Of a stretch of 64,000 nt of DNA, positions 27,104-36,395 are shown piece by piece. Where the stretch lies: positions 1 through 64,000 of the forward strand of contig JACRPF010000019.1 of the NCBI GenBank assembly GCA_016214035.1, in the 5' to 3' direction. Positions within the stretch are counted from its first letter, which is position 1; every line of letters begins with the position of its first letter. The DNA comes from Spirochaetota bacterium. GTDB taxonomy: Bacteria; Spirochaetota; Brachyspiria; Brachyspirales; JACRPF01. A program made the position numbers and the translations under genes. The notes under the pieces are model-generated. The model ran no database searches. It saw nothing but the letters and a program-made list of their open reading frames with translations, and was not told where the DNA came from.

Positions 27104-29698
27104 ATGAGAAGCGCATGTATGCACGGCCAAAGAAATGCAACAGACACGTCATCCGATTTGTATGCGCTGTTCCCGGGACGCATACTCGTACTGTCTGTCT
27201 GCTTTTTTATGCTCGCAGCCGGAATGTCAGCGGCGATTGATTTTGCCCCCCCTCCTGACTGGATCGTAAAAATACAGATCCCGGTCATAAAAGATTATCG
27301 CGAATCAGAGATCGCCGACGGCACGTATGACCTAGTATCCGATACCCAGAGAAACATCGCACGGCGAGAATATTATCTGCATTTTGCACGGAAAATCATG
27401 TCCCCGGTCGGCGTACAGCATGGATCCGCAGTTACGGTCTCATTCGATCCTTCCTATCAAAAGCTGGTCTTTCATTCGGTAAAACTCATTCGCGGCGGTA
27501 CTGTATTCGACCGCATGAAAAAAGAGGAATTCAGAACGGTTCAGGCGGAGGAGGACCGCGAACGATTCCTTTACCACGGAGCATTGAACGCTATCCTCAA
27601 TATCGATGATGTCCGCACCGGGGATGTCATCGAATATGCGTACACGATCATCGGTGAAAATCCGGTCTATCACGGCCGGTTTACCGAGTCATTCCGTACA
27701 CAGTTCGGGGTTCCTCTCGGTTCATTGTATCACCGTATTATCGCACCGCTTGACCGGACACTGCAGATACATGCCAGGACCGGAGCACATGAACACGTAC
27801 GTTCGCGCGCCGGTGATGTTGCGGTATATGAATGGCAGCAACATGATATACCTTCCGTAACCGCCGAGGACGATGTACCGGCATGGGTGGAACAATACCC
27901 GTCTGTCACGGTCAGCGAATTCAGGACGTGGGACGAAGTGCGCGAATGGGCGGCAGACCTGTTCGCCGTTTCCGGCGGCGGGGGTCTCCTTGCCGATACC
28001 GCCACACGGATCGCGGCGCAGTCTCCCGAACGGACGGTACGTATCCGCAATGCGCTCCGGTTCGTACAGGATGAAATACGTTATCTCGGTTTCGAGGACG
28101 GTATACACGGCATCAAGCCGCGGTCACCGGATGCCGTTCTGCAGCGAAGATTCGGCGACTGCAAGGAAAAATCACTTCTGCTTGTCGCGCTGCTCGGCAG
28201 CATGGGTATACATTCCTATCCGGCGCTGGTCAATACCTACCGTCAGCACACGGTCATCGATCAGCAGCCGAATCCGAATGCGTTCAACCACTGCATTGTG
28301 ACCGTCCCGGTTGGCGGCAATGACTTCTGGTATGATCCCACCATACGTCATCAGGGCGGAAAATACGATATGGTGTACTGTCCGCCCTACGGCGCGGCAC
28401 TGGTGCTGAACAGCGGAACGGGCGGCATGAAGCAGATGCGGCAGACAGCCGGAACGCACCGCATGGAGATCAGCGAATCAGTTATTATGGACCGCATCAA
28501 TGCCGACGCGAATCTCTGGGTGACGACACGCGCCTTCGGACATGAGGCTGATGAACAGCGTGACTATTTTGCGCGGTATGACCGGAAGAGTATCGAAAAG
28601 CGTTATCTTGATTTTTACGCAAACCTCTATGGCGAAGTAGAGAACAACGGCAACATGGAGATTATCGATGAACGTGAAGACAACACGTTCATCGTCATTG
28701 AACGGTATATCATCAAACAGGCCTGGAAAAAGAACACCAAAGCAGAACATCAGATCAGTTTCTCAGTGCATCCGAAGATTCTCAAAGACCGTATGCGCAT
28801 ACCCGATTCAGCAGCGCGCCGTCAACCGTACGGAATCGGCACACCATGTGATATCATCCAATCGATCGACATCAGTCTTCCTGAAGAGTGGTCGATAACA
28901 CCTGAGACGAACGTCGTCGAAACACTCGGTATCCGCTACCGGTACAGTGCCGCATATAACAATAAAACAATATCGCTTCGCTACGCATTCTCGCTTGAGA
29001 CCAACGAGATACGCGCCGATGATTTTAAGGCGTATGTGGCGGCATTGCGTTCTATCGATGATACCCTCGGATACTCTCTTTCCACTGCGCTCGGGAATAC
29101 CGGTAGCGGTGGTCATGACGACGTTCAGTGGCCGATGGTCATCGGAATTTTCTGCGTATTTCTTGCGGTATGTTTCGGCGCATACCGGCTATGGATCTAT
29201 GATCCTGCGCCTCCCGATATCATCGAGGCTCCTGTCCGAGCGCTTCTCGGATGGACTTCCGTCTCGATCGCCGTTCTCGGGATCGACATATTACTTATGG
29301 GATTAAAGCTCTTTTTTTCTGGATACTTTAGTGCCGAAACCTGGGGTACGTACGTAAATCCGGGCTCGTATTATTTCAACCTTGCATGGGTCTTTTCCGC
29401 CGTACTGGACGCTTCATTCATGGTGTTGCTCATCGTCTTTTCGGCGCTCCTGATAGAGCTTGGCATGAAACGGCGAAGCTCTTTCCCGCGTCTCTTTATT
29501 ATCTATCGATGGGTCGCACTTGTCGCGGTTGCCGTTCATGCGGCGATAATGGTATTGTGCGGCCTTGAGCGTGCCGGGAATACCGCGTGGGTATATACCG
29601 ATACCGGCTGGATGGGCGCCAATGCCCTGCTGTGGACGCTCTATTACATCTTTTCAGAAGATGCAAAACGCATATTCCAGGAACGGAAAAGTGAATGA
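27104..29698 (+). CDS. DUF3857/transglutaminase-like membrane protein
   Basis: The 864-residue protein has an N-terminal hydrophobic signal (about 27-45), a DUF3857 beta domain (about 85-270), and a transglutaminase-like core with C353 (RRFGDCKEKSLLLVALL), H396 (NAFNHCIVTV) and D411 (FWYDPT), so the catalytic triad is present. The C-terminal 170 residues hold four membrane helices and end in a block (WTLYYIFSEDAKRIF) like DUF2569. The enzymatic part should lie outside the cytoplasm. The ATG at 27104 has no clear ribosome site; the Met at codon 6 is an alternative. The upstream gap shows 21-base TA phasing. Confidence 0.85.
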   Translation: MRSACMHGQRNATDTSSDLYALFPGRILVLSVCFFMLAAGMSAAIDFAPPPDWIVKIQIPVIKDYRESEIADGTYDLVSDTQRNIARREYYLHFARKIMSPVGVQHGSAVTVSFDPSYQKLVFHSVKLIRGGTVFDRMKKEEFRTVQAEEDRERFLYHGALNAILNIDDVRTGDVIEYAYTIIGENPVYHGRFTESFRTQFGVPLGSLYHRIIAPLDRTLQIHARTGAHEHVRSRAGDVAVYEWQQHDIPSVTAEDDVPAWVEQYPSVTVSEFRTWDEVREWAADLFAVSGGGGLLADTATRIAAQSPERTVRIRNALRFVQDEIRYLGFEDGIHGIKPRSPDAVLQRRFGDCKEKSLLLVALLGSMGIHSYPALVNTYRQHTVIDQQPNPNAFNHCIVTVPVGGNDFWYDPTIRHQGGKYDMVYCPPYGAALVLNSGTGGMKQMRQTAGTHRMEISESVIMDRINADANLWVTTRAFGHEADEQRDYFARYDRKSIEKRYLDFYANLYGEVENNGNMEIIDEREDNTFIVIERYIIKQAWKKNTKAEHQISFSVHPKILKDRMRIPDSAARRQPYGIGTPCDIIQSIDISLPEEWSITPETNVVETLGIRYRYSAAYNNKTISLRYAFSLETNEIRADDFKAYVAALRSIDDTLGYSLSTALGNTGSGGHDDVQWPMVIGIFCVFLAVCFGAYRLWIYDPAPPDIIEAPVRALLGWTSVSIAVLGIDILLMGLKLFFSGYFSAETWGTYVNPGSYYFNLAWVFSAVLDASFMVLLIVFSALLIELGMKRRSSFPRLFIIYRWVALVAVAVHAAIMVLCGLERAGNTAWVYTDTGWMGANALLWTLYYIFSEDAKRIFQERKSE

Positions 29699-29727
29699 CC
29701 CATCATTTTGCCGGAGATTTCTGAAAC

Positions 29728-30519
29728 ATGGACACTGATGTACAGCACAGCGTAACACAACGCATCGAACAGATCATCGCCGCGCGGCTTCAGAACTGGC
29801 CGCCGCAGTGGGAGGGATTCCACTGGCCGGGATACACGTATGAACACACCATGCGCGTGCGCAATCTTGCGCTGACGATGGCGGGTACGGAAGGTGCGGA
29901 TCCTCATGTCGTGGGTCTTGCGGCATTGCTTCATGATATTTCAAAATCCGTCGGAAAAGATCATGCGCATGTGGGAGCTGATGAAGCCGCACGTACACTG
30001 CATGCGTTCAAACTTCCGGATGATCTTGTTCAACGGGTGCATCATGTCATTTACACGCATTCCGGCGAGAACACGCGCGAACACCCCGTTGAGAACCGTG
30101 TACTGGGCGACGCCGATCTCATCGACGCGAACTTCGGCCTTGTTGCCGCATGGCGTTTCATCACGATACGCGCCGGGCGGGGCGGAGCGGTGGAAGAGAC
30201 CATCGCCGGTATGAACGAGTGGCTGCCGAAAAAAGATGAACTCATGTCACTCCTGCGCAGTGATGCGGGCGTTGCCGTCGCGCGCGAGCGTTCAACCGCC
30301 ATGCACCGGTTCTGCACGAGCCTTGCCGATGCTTTTGCGCTGCCTGAGGAAAGGAATAACGGGATGAAAAAAATGGTTGCATATATTGCCGCACAGTATG
30401 AGCGCGCAAGCCTTTCAGCGCAGATGCCGGAGATACGCAGGCTCGCTGAGAGCGGCGGCGGCAGCGATATGCTTGCGGCCTGTAACCGTCTTGAAGAAGA
30501 GATGGCGGGTACGCGGTAA
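29728..30519 (+). CDS. HD-domain phosphohydrolase
   Basis: The 263-residue protein has the HD metal-binding residues H40 (YTYEHTMRVRNLAL), H69-D70 (AALLHDISKS) and a later Asp in NRVLGDADLIDANFG. This is the class of metal-dependent nucleotide or phosphodiester hydrolases. The substrate is unknown. It follows the transglutaminase-like gene by about 30 bases and may be co-transcribed. It converges with the minus-strand gene ending at 30535. Confidence 0.88.
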   Translation: MDTDVQHSVTQRIEQIIAARLQNWPPQWEGFHWPGYTYEHTMRVRNLALTMAGTEGADPHVVGLAALLHDISKSVGKDHAHVGADEAARTLHAFKLPDDLVQRVHHVIYTHSGENTREHPVENRVLGDADLIDANFGLVAAWRFITIRAGRGGAVEETIAGMNEWLPKKDELMSLLRSDAGVAVARERSTAMHRFCTSLADAFALPEERNNGMKKMVAYIAAQYERASLSAQMPEIRRLAESGGGSDMLAACNRLEEEMAGTR

Positions 30520-30534
30520 ACCCCGTTCCGTCCG

Positions 30535-32286
30535 TTATCGTTTTCTGTAATATCCTTCAAACGTATCCCCGAGCAGGAACGTCTCTGCAATTTTCCGGTA
30601 CCACATTTCAAGCACTCCCGCTTTTTCAAGAAACGGCAGATGTATAAGCTTTAAAAACCGCTGCCAGTGAATGCCGGTAGCGACGGCGCGTTCACGCACA
30701 AAACCTTCCTGGCGGAGCAGCCTGTCCATACTCTCCGGCGTGAACTCGGCGCGATGATCGACGGGAACGCTTTTACGATAGTGTTTTCTGTTCAGAATCG
30801 CCGATATGCCGCGCGCATTGGGCATGGCGAACGCGAGCACGCCGTTGACGGCAAGAAGCGCATGTATCTTTTGTATCATCGCCCGTATATCGTCGGTATG
30901 TTCGAGGAAATACCACGCGGTGACGGCGTTAAACGGTTCACCGATATCGAACTTCTCGAAACCGCCGGTGCGTACGTCGATATCGAAACGTCGTTTCGCA
31001 TAGTTGGCGGCAAACGAACTTATCTCAATGCCGTATGGCTCATATCCCGCGTCGCGCGCTTCGAGCAGGAAAAAACCGAGCGCACATCCCGCGTCGAGTA
31101 TGCGCCCGCGCGGCAGAAGCTCTTTCATAACGGCGATTCGCCGGCGCGCCATGAGCCGTATTGCGGGAATATCGTCTTCGTAGGTTCGTCCGTACTGTGC
31201 CCGGTACTGCGTGGTGAAATAATCACGCTCGTACGTGAGCTTAAGCGGCAGAAAATAACGCCGGTTGAGCGTGGCGCAGCGGCTGCAGTGATAGAGATTC
31301 GATTCATGCGCGCGCGCGACAATGCGTTTCAGCGGCGTCCCGCAGGCGATGCAGTTTCCCCTGAGCTGCGATGATCCGTTAATAACCGCATGTAGCGCCG
31401 CCAGCGAATGGTCGATATGTATTTTTTTCGCCGCCGCAATTTTCTCGGTGCGCACCTCATGCTTGTTGAAAAAATACACCAGCTGATCGCGCGCTTGTGT
31501 CACCGGCGTGTTCCGGTAATATCCAAGGTCGAAGAATATATCGCCGCAGAGTGACGCGAGCGATGCATGATACTCGGTAGGCGCGAGCACGGCTGTCGGA
31601 ACGCCGGTCATAATCGCTTCGAACGCGGTAAGCCCGAAATAGGTTATCACCGCGTCGTAAAACGATAGCCGCGGCGGCGTGTGCTCATCGAAGGGCCGGA
31701 ATTTTATATTGCCTTTGCGTGTTTCACGTTCCACGGCGCCGCTGACCACGGTGAACCGTATCTTTGTGAACGGGGCAAAAAGTTTTTCCGCATACGCGAG
31801 CAGCGGCGCGTCACTCCCGAGATACACGAATACGTGGCGGACATTCGCCGGCACGGTGCGTTTCTTTCCGCCGGGAGCGGCGAGCACGGTGCATTCGAAC
31901 GGACGTATATTGAGCATCCGTTTCGTTTCCGGCGCGGGAAGCTCGTCGATGACGATATCGGCTATTGCCGTTTCGGGTCCGAGCGAATCGATGACGATGA
32001 CCGGTGCCGTGCGTTTGAGTTCGCGTATCACCGCGGGCGGCGTTTCCCGCTTGTCGACGATGATGGCGCGCGCCTCTGTGGACGCGATGATGCTCGGCGA
32101 GTACGCCTCAAACCCATTATCTTCGGCTTTCGTGTACAGCTCGGAATTCGGTTCGGCCACGAATACCGGAAGATAGCCTTTATCCTGAAGAAAGTGCGCG
32201 AGGATGACGGAGCGTGTAAAGTGCCCGCGTCCGTATCTGCCGCCGATGGCGGTGACAAAATATATCTTCTCTGGTCCGTCGCTCAT
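30535..32286 (-). CDS. PseG-like glycosyl hydrolase/transferase fused to a methyltransferase
   Basis: The 583-residue protein has two enzymes in one chain. Residues 1-305 look like PseG/SpsG, the UDP-sugar hydrolase of pseudaminic acid synthesis: GGRYGRGHFTRSVILAHFL with H22 at the expected catalytic position, and TYFGLTAFEAIMTGVPTAVLAPTEYH. A zinc-ribbon-like link follows with C312, C315, C334 and C337. Residues 370-583 are a class I methyltransferase with ILDAGCALGFFLLEARD (396-412) and WYFLEHTDDIRAM. It lies about 50 bases after mqnA on the same strand. It probably works on a surface sugar, perhaps together with the NeuB enzyme at 19601. Confidence 0.8.
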   Translation of the reverse strand: MSDGPEKIYFVTAIGGRYGRGHFTRSVILAHFLQDKGYLPVFVAEPNSELYTKAEDNGFEAYSPSIIASTEARAIIVDKRETPPAVIRELKRTAPVIVIDSLGPETAIADIVIDELPAPETKRMLNIRPFECTVLAAPGGKKRTVPANVRHVFVYLGSDAPLLAYAEKLFAPFTKIRFTVVSGAVERETRKGNIKFRPFDEHTPPRLSFYDAVITYFGLTAFEAIMTGVPTAVLAPTEYHASLASLCGDIFFDLGYYRNTPVTQARDQLVYFFNKHEVRTEKIAAAKKIHIDHSLAALHAVINGSSQLRGNCIACGTPLKRIVARAHESNLYHCSRCATLNRRYFLPLKLTYERDYFTTQYRAQYGRTYEDDIPAIRLMARRRIAVMKELLPRGRILDAGCALGFFLLEARDAGYEPYGIEISSFAANYAKRRFDIDVRTGGFEKFDIGEPFNAVTAWYFLEHTDDIRAMIQKIHALLAVNGVLAFAMPNARGISAILNRKHYRKSVPVDHRAEFTPESMDRLLRQEGFVRERAVATGIHWQRFLKLIHLPFLEKAGVLEMWYRKIAETFLLGDTFEGYYRKR

Positions 32287-32334
32287 GCCGGCAGTATACG
32301 GCGGTTACACCGTGCAGTCAAGATGAAAAATCCG

Positions 32335-33078
32335 TCAATCCTGCGGCAAAAAAGTGAACGTCAATCCCGGTTTGCCGAGATACGACGCGAAGCGCTCCAT
32401 CGCCGCCGTTTCCCGTTCACCGAGATTATACGACATGTTATCCGTGAAGTAGCGGCGCATGCGTCCCTTGTCGGCGAACCGCTGTGCCGCGATGATGGAT
32501 TCGATTGTCGCTAACCCGCTCCGTTTCGCCTGTGTAAGACGCGCGGTCAGATCGGCCGGAGGCGTGAAATCTGCTCGCACCGCCCACACGGCGAATACGA
32601 ACGGCAGTCCCGTAAGCGCATGCCATTCGGCGCCGAGATCGAGATGCGGACCGTCGTCGAACAGCGCGTCATCGCCGATGAGCACCTGCGCGTCGAGCGA
32701 GGCGTCATCGGTAAAGCGGGCCAATGAACTGTCAGGTATTGTATCGGGAACGATGCCGTATCGTTCCCGGAGGATAACGCCGGCAAGCGCGTTGGATGTA
32801 CGCGAATTACGGTCAAGCCCGAGCCGTTTGATGCGTTTGTCGCCGCGGGTAAGTATCTTCACGCTCGCCACCGGACCGTTGCACCCGATGGCAGTATCCG
32901 GAACGATGCGGTAATCCCCGGGATTTTCGATGACTGCGGCTATGGGCAGTATCGACAGATCAAGTTCTCCCGAATGCATCTTGGCGGCAAGGTCTGAGGG
33001 ATGATGCGACGTGTATGCATACGGCAGATCGTGCACGAGCGGAAGCACATTAAGATACGGGACGATGCCGATGTGCAT
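32335..33078 (-). CDS. mqnA: Chorismate dehydratase MqnA
   Basis: MqnA converts chorismate to 3-enolpyruvoyl-benzoate, the first step of the futalosine route to menaquinone. The 247-residue protein has GIVPYLNVLPLVHDLPY, SGELDLSILPIAAVIENP, the ligand-loop LDRNSRTSNALAGVILRERY and LIGDDALFD, all expected in this periplasmic-binding-like fold. Its start overlaps the stop of mqnE (adjacent step), so the two are coupled. Confidence 0.94.
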   Translation of the reverse strand: MHIGIVPYLNVLPLVHDLPYAYTSHHPSDLAAKMHSGELDLSILPIAAVIENPGDYRIVPDTAIGCNGPVASVKILTRGDKRIKRLGLDRNSRTSNALAGVILRERYGIVPDTIPDSSLARFTDDASLDAQVLIGDDALFDDGPHLDLGAEWHALTGLPFVFAVWAVRADFTPPADLTARLTQAKRSGLATIESIIAAQRFADKGRMRRYFTDNMSYNLGERETAAMERFASYLGKPGLTFTFLPQD

Positions 33079-34151
33079 CAGCGTTTGATATGCCGGTAGA
33101 GCGTATCGCGTTCCACGGCGTGAAATCCGCCGCCCTCGATCATCTCGACAAGTTCGGCGCGCGATATGTTTTCCGGTGTCGATGCGCCCGCCGCATGTGT
33201 TATTTTTTCCTCGGTGACGGTGCCGTCGATGTCGTCCACGCCGAAGAACTGCGAGAGCTGCGCCATCTTAAGGCCGAGCATGATCCAGAATGATTTAATG
33301 TGCGGAAAATTATCAAGAAATATGCGTGACACGGCGAGCATACGCATGAGCTCCGAACCCGTGGGTGCGCGTATGCCGGTATATTCCGTGTTGCCGGAAT
33401 GGAACACGAGCGGGATAAATGACAGGAATCCTTTTGTCTCATCCTGAAGCGACCGCAGCCGCGACATATGATCGACGATGTGCTCCTTCCGTTCAATATG
33501 CCCGAAGAGCATGGTCGCATTGGAATGAAGCCCTGCCTTATGCACGGCACGGCTTACGGCAAGCCATTCCTCGCCGGATATCTTTTTCTCGCAGAGGGCG
33601 CTCCGCACATCCGGATGGAATATCTCCGCCCCGCCGCCCGGAACGCTACCGAGACCGGCTTCCTTGAGCAGCCGTATCGTCTCGTCAAGCGGAAGTTTTG
33701 CTATCTCGGCAATGAACGCAAGTTCCACGACGGTAAACGCCTGAATGTGTATCGACGGATCGACATCGCGCAGGGTGTGCAGCATGTCGATATAGAACGA
33801 GAACGGCAGTGTTTCGTTCAGTCCGCCGACAACGTGAAATTCGGTCGCGCCCGCGGCCTTGCCTTCGACGGCTTTTTCGCGGATAACGTCAAGCGAAAGC
33901 GTATAGCCGTTGTCGCCCGGTTTTTTATGGAATGCGCAGAACTTACAGCCGTTCATGCAGACGTTCGTGTAGTTGATATGCCGGTTGACGATATAGTACG
34001 TGGTGTCGCCGTTCTTGCGGCGCCGAACCGTATCTGCCATCATGCCGATTGAAAGAAGATCGTTGCTCGACAGGAGCGCAAACGCGTCACTCTCACTGAT
34101 GCGTAATCCCGCATCGACTTTCTTTTTAATGTCGATAAGCGCAGTTTCCAT
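33078..34151 (-). CDS. mqnE: Aminodeoxyfutalosine synthase MqnE (radical SAM)
   Basis: MqnE joins 3-enolpyruvoyl-benzoate and SAM to form aminodeoxyfutalosine. The radical-SAM cluster is C65-x3-C69-x2-C72 in NRHINYTNVCMNGCKFCAF. The blocks SVPGGGAEIF and VDDIDGTVTEEKITHAAGA favour MqnE over its relative MqnC. The 357 residues are full length. Downstream mqnA and upstream argF are on the same strand, 0 and 8 bases away. mqnB, mqnC and mqnD are not in the window. Confidence 0.93.
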   Translation of the reverse strand: METALIDIKKKVDAGLRISESDAFALLSSNDLLSIGMMADTVRRRKNGDTTYYIVNRHINYTNVCMNGCKFCAFHKKPGDNGYTLSLDVIREKAVEGKAAGATEFHVVGGLNETLPFSFYIDMLHTLRDVDPSIHIQAFTVVELAFIAEIAKLPLDETIRLLKEAGLGSVPGGGAEIFHPDVRSALCEKKISGEEWLAVSRAVHKAGLHSNATMLFGHIERKEHIVDHMSRLRSLQDETKGFLSFIPLVFHSGNTEYTGIRAPTGSELMRMLAVSRIFLDNFPHIKSFWIMLGLKMAQLSQFFGVDDIDGTVTEEKITHAAGASTPENISRAELVEMIEGGGFHAVERDTLYRHIKR

Positions 34152-34159
34152 TCAGATCG

Positions 34160-35056
34160 CTACCTTCTCATCAGTCCAACCATGACGGCCTTCTGCGCGT
34201 GCAGCCGGTTTTCAGCCTGGTCGAACACCCGTGAATGCGGCCCGTCGATGATCGCGTCGGTTACTTCCTCGCCGCGATGCGCCGGCAGACAGTGCAGGAA
34301 CATGAAGTTGTTCGCGCAGAGATTCGTCAGCACTTCGTTGATCTGATATTTTTTCAATGCCGCCCGCCGCCGCCGCTGTTCCTGTTCCTGCCCCATGGAT
34401 GTCCACACGTCGGTGTAGACGACATCGGCGCCCCGCACCGCTTCCCGCGGGTCGTTGACATACCGTATGGACGGTGTCCGGTCCCGCACGGCCTTCACCA
34501 CCTCATACCCTTTCGGCGAGGCGATGGTAAGATGTATGCCGAGCGTCTGACATGCTATCGCGAGTGATGCCGCCACATTGTTGCCGTCGCCCGCAAAAGC
34601 TATCTTCACATCGAGCGTACCCTTGGCCTCGAATATCGTCATGAGATCGGCAAGTATCTGGCAGGGGTGCTCGTCGTCGGTGAGCCCGTTGATGACGGGA
34701 ACCGCGGCATGCTTCGCCAGCGACACTGCGTCCGCGTGGGCGAATGTGCGTATCATAATGCCGTCCACATAGCGGGAGAGCACGCGCGCGGTGTCCTCGA
34801 TGGTCTCGCCGCGGCCGAGCTGTATGTCGTTCTGCGAAAGAAATATGGCGTGGCCGCCGAGTTCATACATGCCCACCTCGAACGACACGCGTGTCCGCGT
34901 GGAACTTTTCGAGAATATCATGCCGAGCGTTTTGCCGCCTAAAAGCCGCTTCATCCGCCGTTTGTTCTTCAGCTGTATGCCGAATGCGAGCACATCCCTG
35001 ATCTCCCGGGCTGAAAGGTCGCCCATGGAAACAAGGTCTTTGGTGTCAAGCTTCAT
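34160..35056 (-). CDS. argF: Ornithine carbamoyltransferase
   Basis: The enzyme makes citrulline from ornithine and carbamoyl phosphate. It has the carbamoyl phosphate site STRTR (52-56) in FSKSSTRTRVSFE, the HPCQILADLMT block, and HCLPAHRGEEV with the catalytic Cys. At 298 residues it is typical. I use the start at 35056 (MKLDTKDLVS), preceded by GGGAG; the frame runs 45 codons further upstream through non-coding DNA. It forms an operon with argD upstream. Confidence 0.96.
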   Translation of the reverse strand: MKLDTKDLVSMGDLSAREIRDVLAFGIQLKNKRRMKRLLGGKTLGMIFSKSSTRTRVSFEVGMYELGGHAIFLSQNDIQLGRGETIEDTARVLSRYVDGIMIRTFAHADAVSLAKHAAVPVINGLTDDEHPCQILADLMTIFEAKGTLDVKIAFAGDGNNVAASLAIACQTLGIHLTIASPKGYEVVKAVRDRTPSIRYVNDPREAVRGADVVYTDVWTSMGQEQEQRRRRAALKKYQINEVLTNLCANNFMFLHCLPAHRGEEVTDAIIDGPHSRVFDQAENRLHAQKAVMVGLMRR

Positions 35057-35132
35057 AAAGAATCGCTCCCGAACAGATACTGATACCTGTTTAAAAATAA
35101 ATGCATGGAATATATCCTGAAAAATTCCGGGG

Positions 35133-36311
35133 TTACAGGGACCGGAATACTGTTTTAAAAATGGAGATAGCGCGTTCGATATCCCGTTCACTTATAATGA
35201 GCGGCGGGATGAGACGGATGACGCTGTCATGTATGCTGTTGACGATAAGCCCCTGTTCGAGGCATTTTGTTTTCACATTGTCCGCGGACACCGACAGCTC
35301 AACGCCTATCATGAGTCCTCTGCCGCGCACTTCCTTGATGAACGAAAATGACGACGAGAGCGCCGACAGTTCTTTCGCGAACAACGCGCCTTTGTCCTGC
35401 ACGCTTTTCAGGAACGCTTTGTCGCTCACAATATCGAACACCGTGTTGGCGACGGCGGTGACGAACGGGTTTCCGCCGAACGTGGACGCATGCGTTCCGG
35501 GCGTGAGCACATCGGCCGCATGCGGAGCAGCGTGCATGAAGCCGATGGGAATGCCGTTCGCAAGGCCTTTCGCCGCGGTGATCACATCAGGCATCTCGCT
35601 CTGATGCTGATAGCCGAACATCGTGCCGGTCCGGCCCACGCCGGTCTGCACTTCATCGATGATCATGAGCGCATTGTGCTTTTTCGTAAGCGCCCGCACC
35701 GCGGAATAGTAATCAGCCGTCACCGGATTGATGCCGCCCTCGCCCTGTATGACCTCAAGGAACACCGCCGCAGTCCGTGAGTTGACCGCGGCTTCGAGCG
35801 CCTTGATATCGTTAAACGGAACGTAGCGTATATTCCCGAGCGAAGGGAAATCCTTCCGGTATTTTTCCTGACCCGTTAGATTGAGCGCACCGAGCGTTCT
35901 GCCGTGAAACGAATTGATCATGGAGATGACTTCGTCTTTCTCGGGGGCAATCGTTTTTCCCCGCTTTACGGCAAGCTTCAGCGCCGCTTCGTTCGCCTCG
36001 GCGCCTGAATTACAGAAAAAGGTCTTTCCGTCGAGTGTGTTTTTCGCTATCTTTTCCGCAAGCGCTATCTGTCCCTCGATTTCAAACAGATTCGACGTAT
36101 GCCATACCGATTTTGCCATTTTCCGGCAGACGGAAGCGAGTTTCGGGTGTCCGTAACCGAGTACGTTGACCGCAATGCCCGACAGAAGGTCGAGGTACTG
36201 TTTGCCGGTACTGTCCGTAAGCGTGCACTCCCGGCCTTTCACAAAGGTGATTGGCTGGCGTGCATAGGTGCGCATTACATAGCGCGAGCTTTTTTCAACA
36301 AAATTCATCAT
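35133..36311 (-). CDS. argD: Acetylornithine aminotransferase
   Basis: This PLP enzyme converts N-acetylglutamate semialdehyde to N-acetylornithine. The class III aminotransferase features are present: FFCNSGAEANEAALKLA, FHGRTLGALNLTGQEKY, MIIDEVQTGVGRTGTMFGYQ and the PLP-lysine K248 in DVITAAKGLANG. The 392 residues are full length. It is the first gene of an arg-mqn operon with a good promoter at 36335-36363. Two adjacent Met codons start the frame and no strong ribosome site is seen. Confidence 0.95.
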   Translation of the reverse strand: MMNFVEKSSRYVMRTYARQPITFVKGRECTLTDSTGKQYLDLLSGIAVNVLGYGHPKLASVCRKMAKSVWHTSNLFEIEGQIALAEKIAKNTLDGKTFFCNSGAEANEAALKLAVKRGKTIAPEKDEVISMINSFHGRTLGALNLTGQEKYRKDFPSLGNIRYVPFNDIKALEAAVNSRTAAVFLEVIQGEGGINPVTADYYSAVRALTKKHNALMIIDEVQTGVGRTGTMFGYQHQSEMPDVITAAKGLANGIPIGFMHAAPHAADVLTPGTHASTFGGNPFVTAVANTVFDIVSDKAFLKSVQDKGALFAKELSALSSSFSFIKEVRGRGLMIGVELSVSADNVKTKCLEQGLIVNSIHDSVIRLIPPLIISERDIERAISIFKTVFRSL

Positions 36312-36334
36312 ATTTTATACCAATAGGAAAGAAT

Positions 36335-36363
36335 ATTGTATAAAATATCGGCTGAAAATGCAA
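36335..36363 (-). promoter_or_regulatory. Sigma-70 promoter of the argD operon
   Basis: On the minus strand TTGCAT (36358-36363) and TACAAT (36335-36340) are 17 bases apart. The argD start is about 25 bases beyond the -10 box. I see no clear arginine operator. Confidence 0.72.
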
Positions 36364-36395
36364 GTGGTACTGCGATTGTATGTAGTGGGATGCGC

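Noticed and set aside
33078..34151. MqnC (cyclic dehypoxanthine futalosine synthase)
   Set aside because: The SVPGGGAEIF and DDIDGTVTEEKI blocks fit MqnE better than MqnC.
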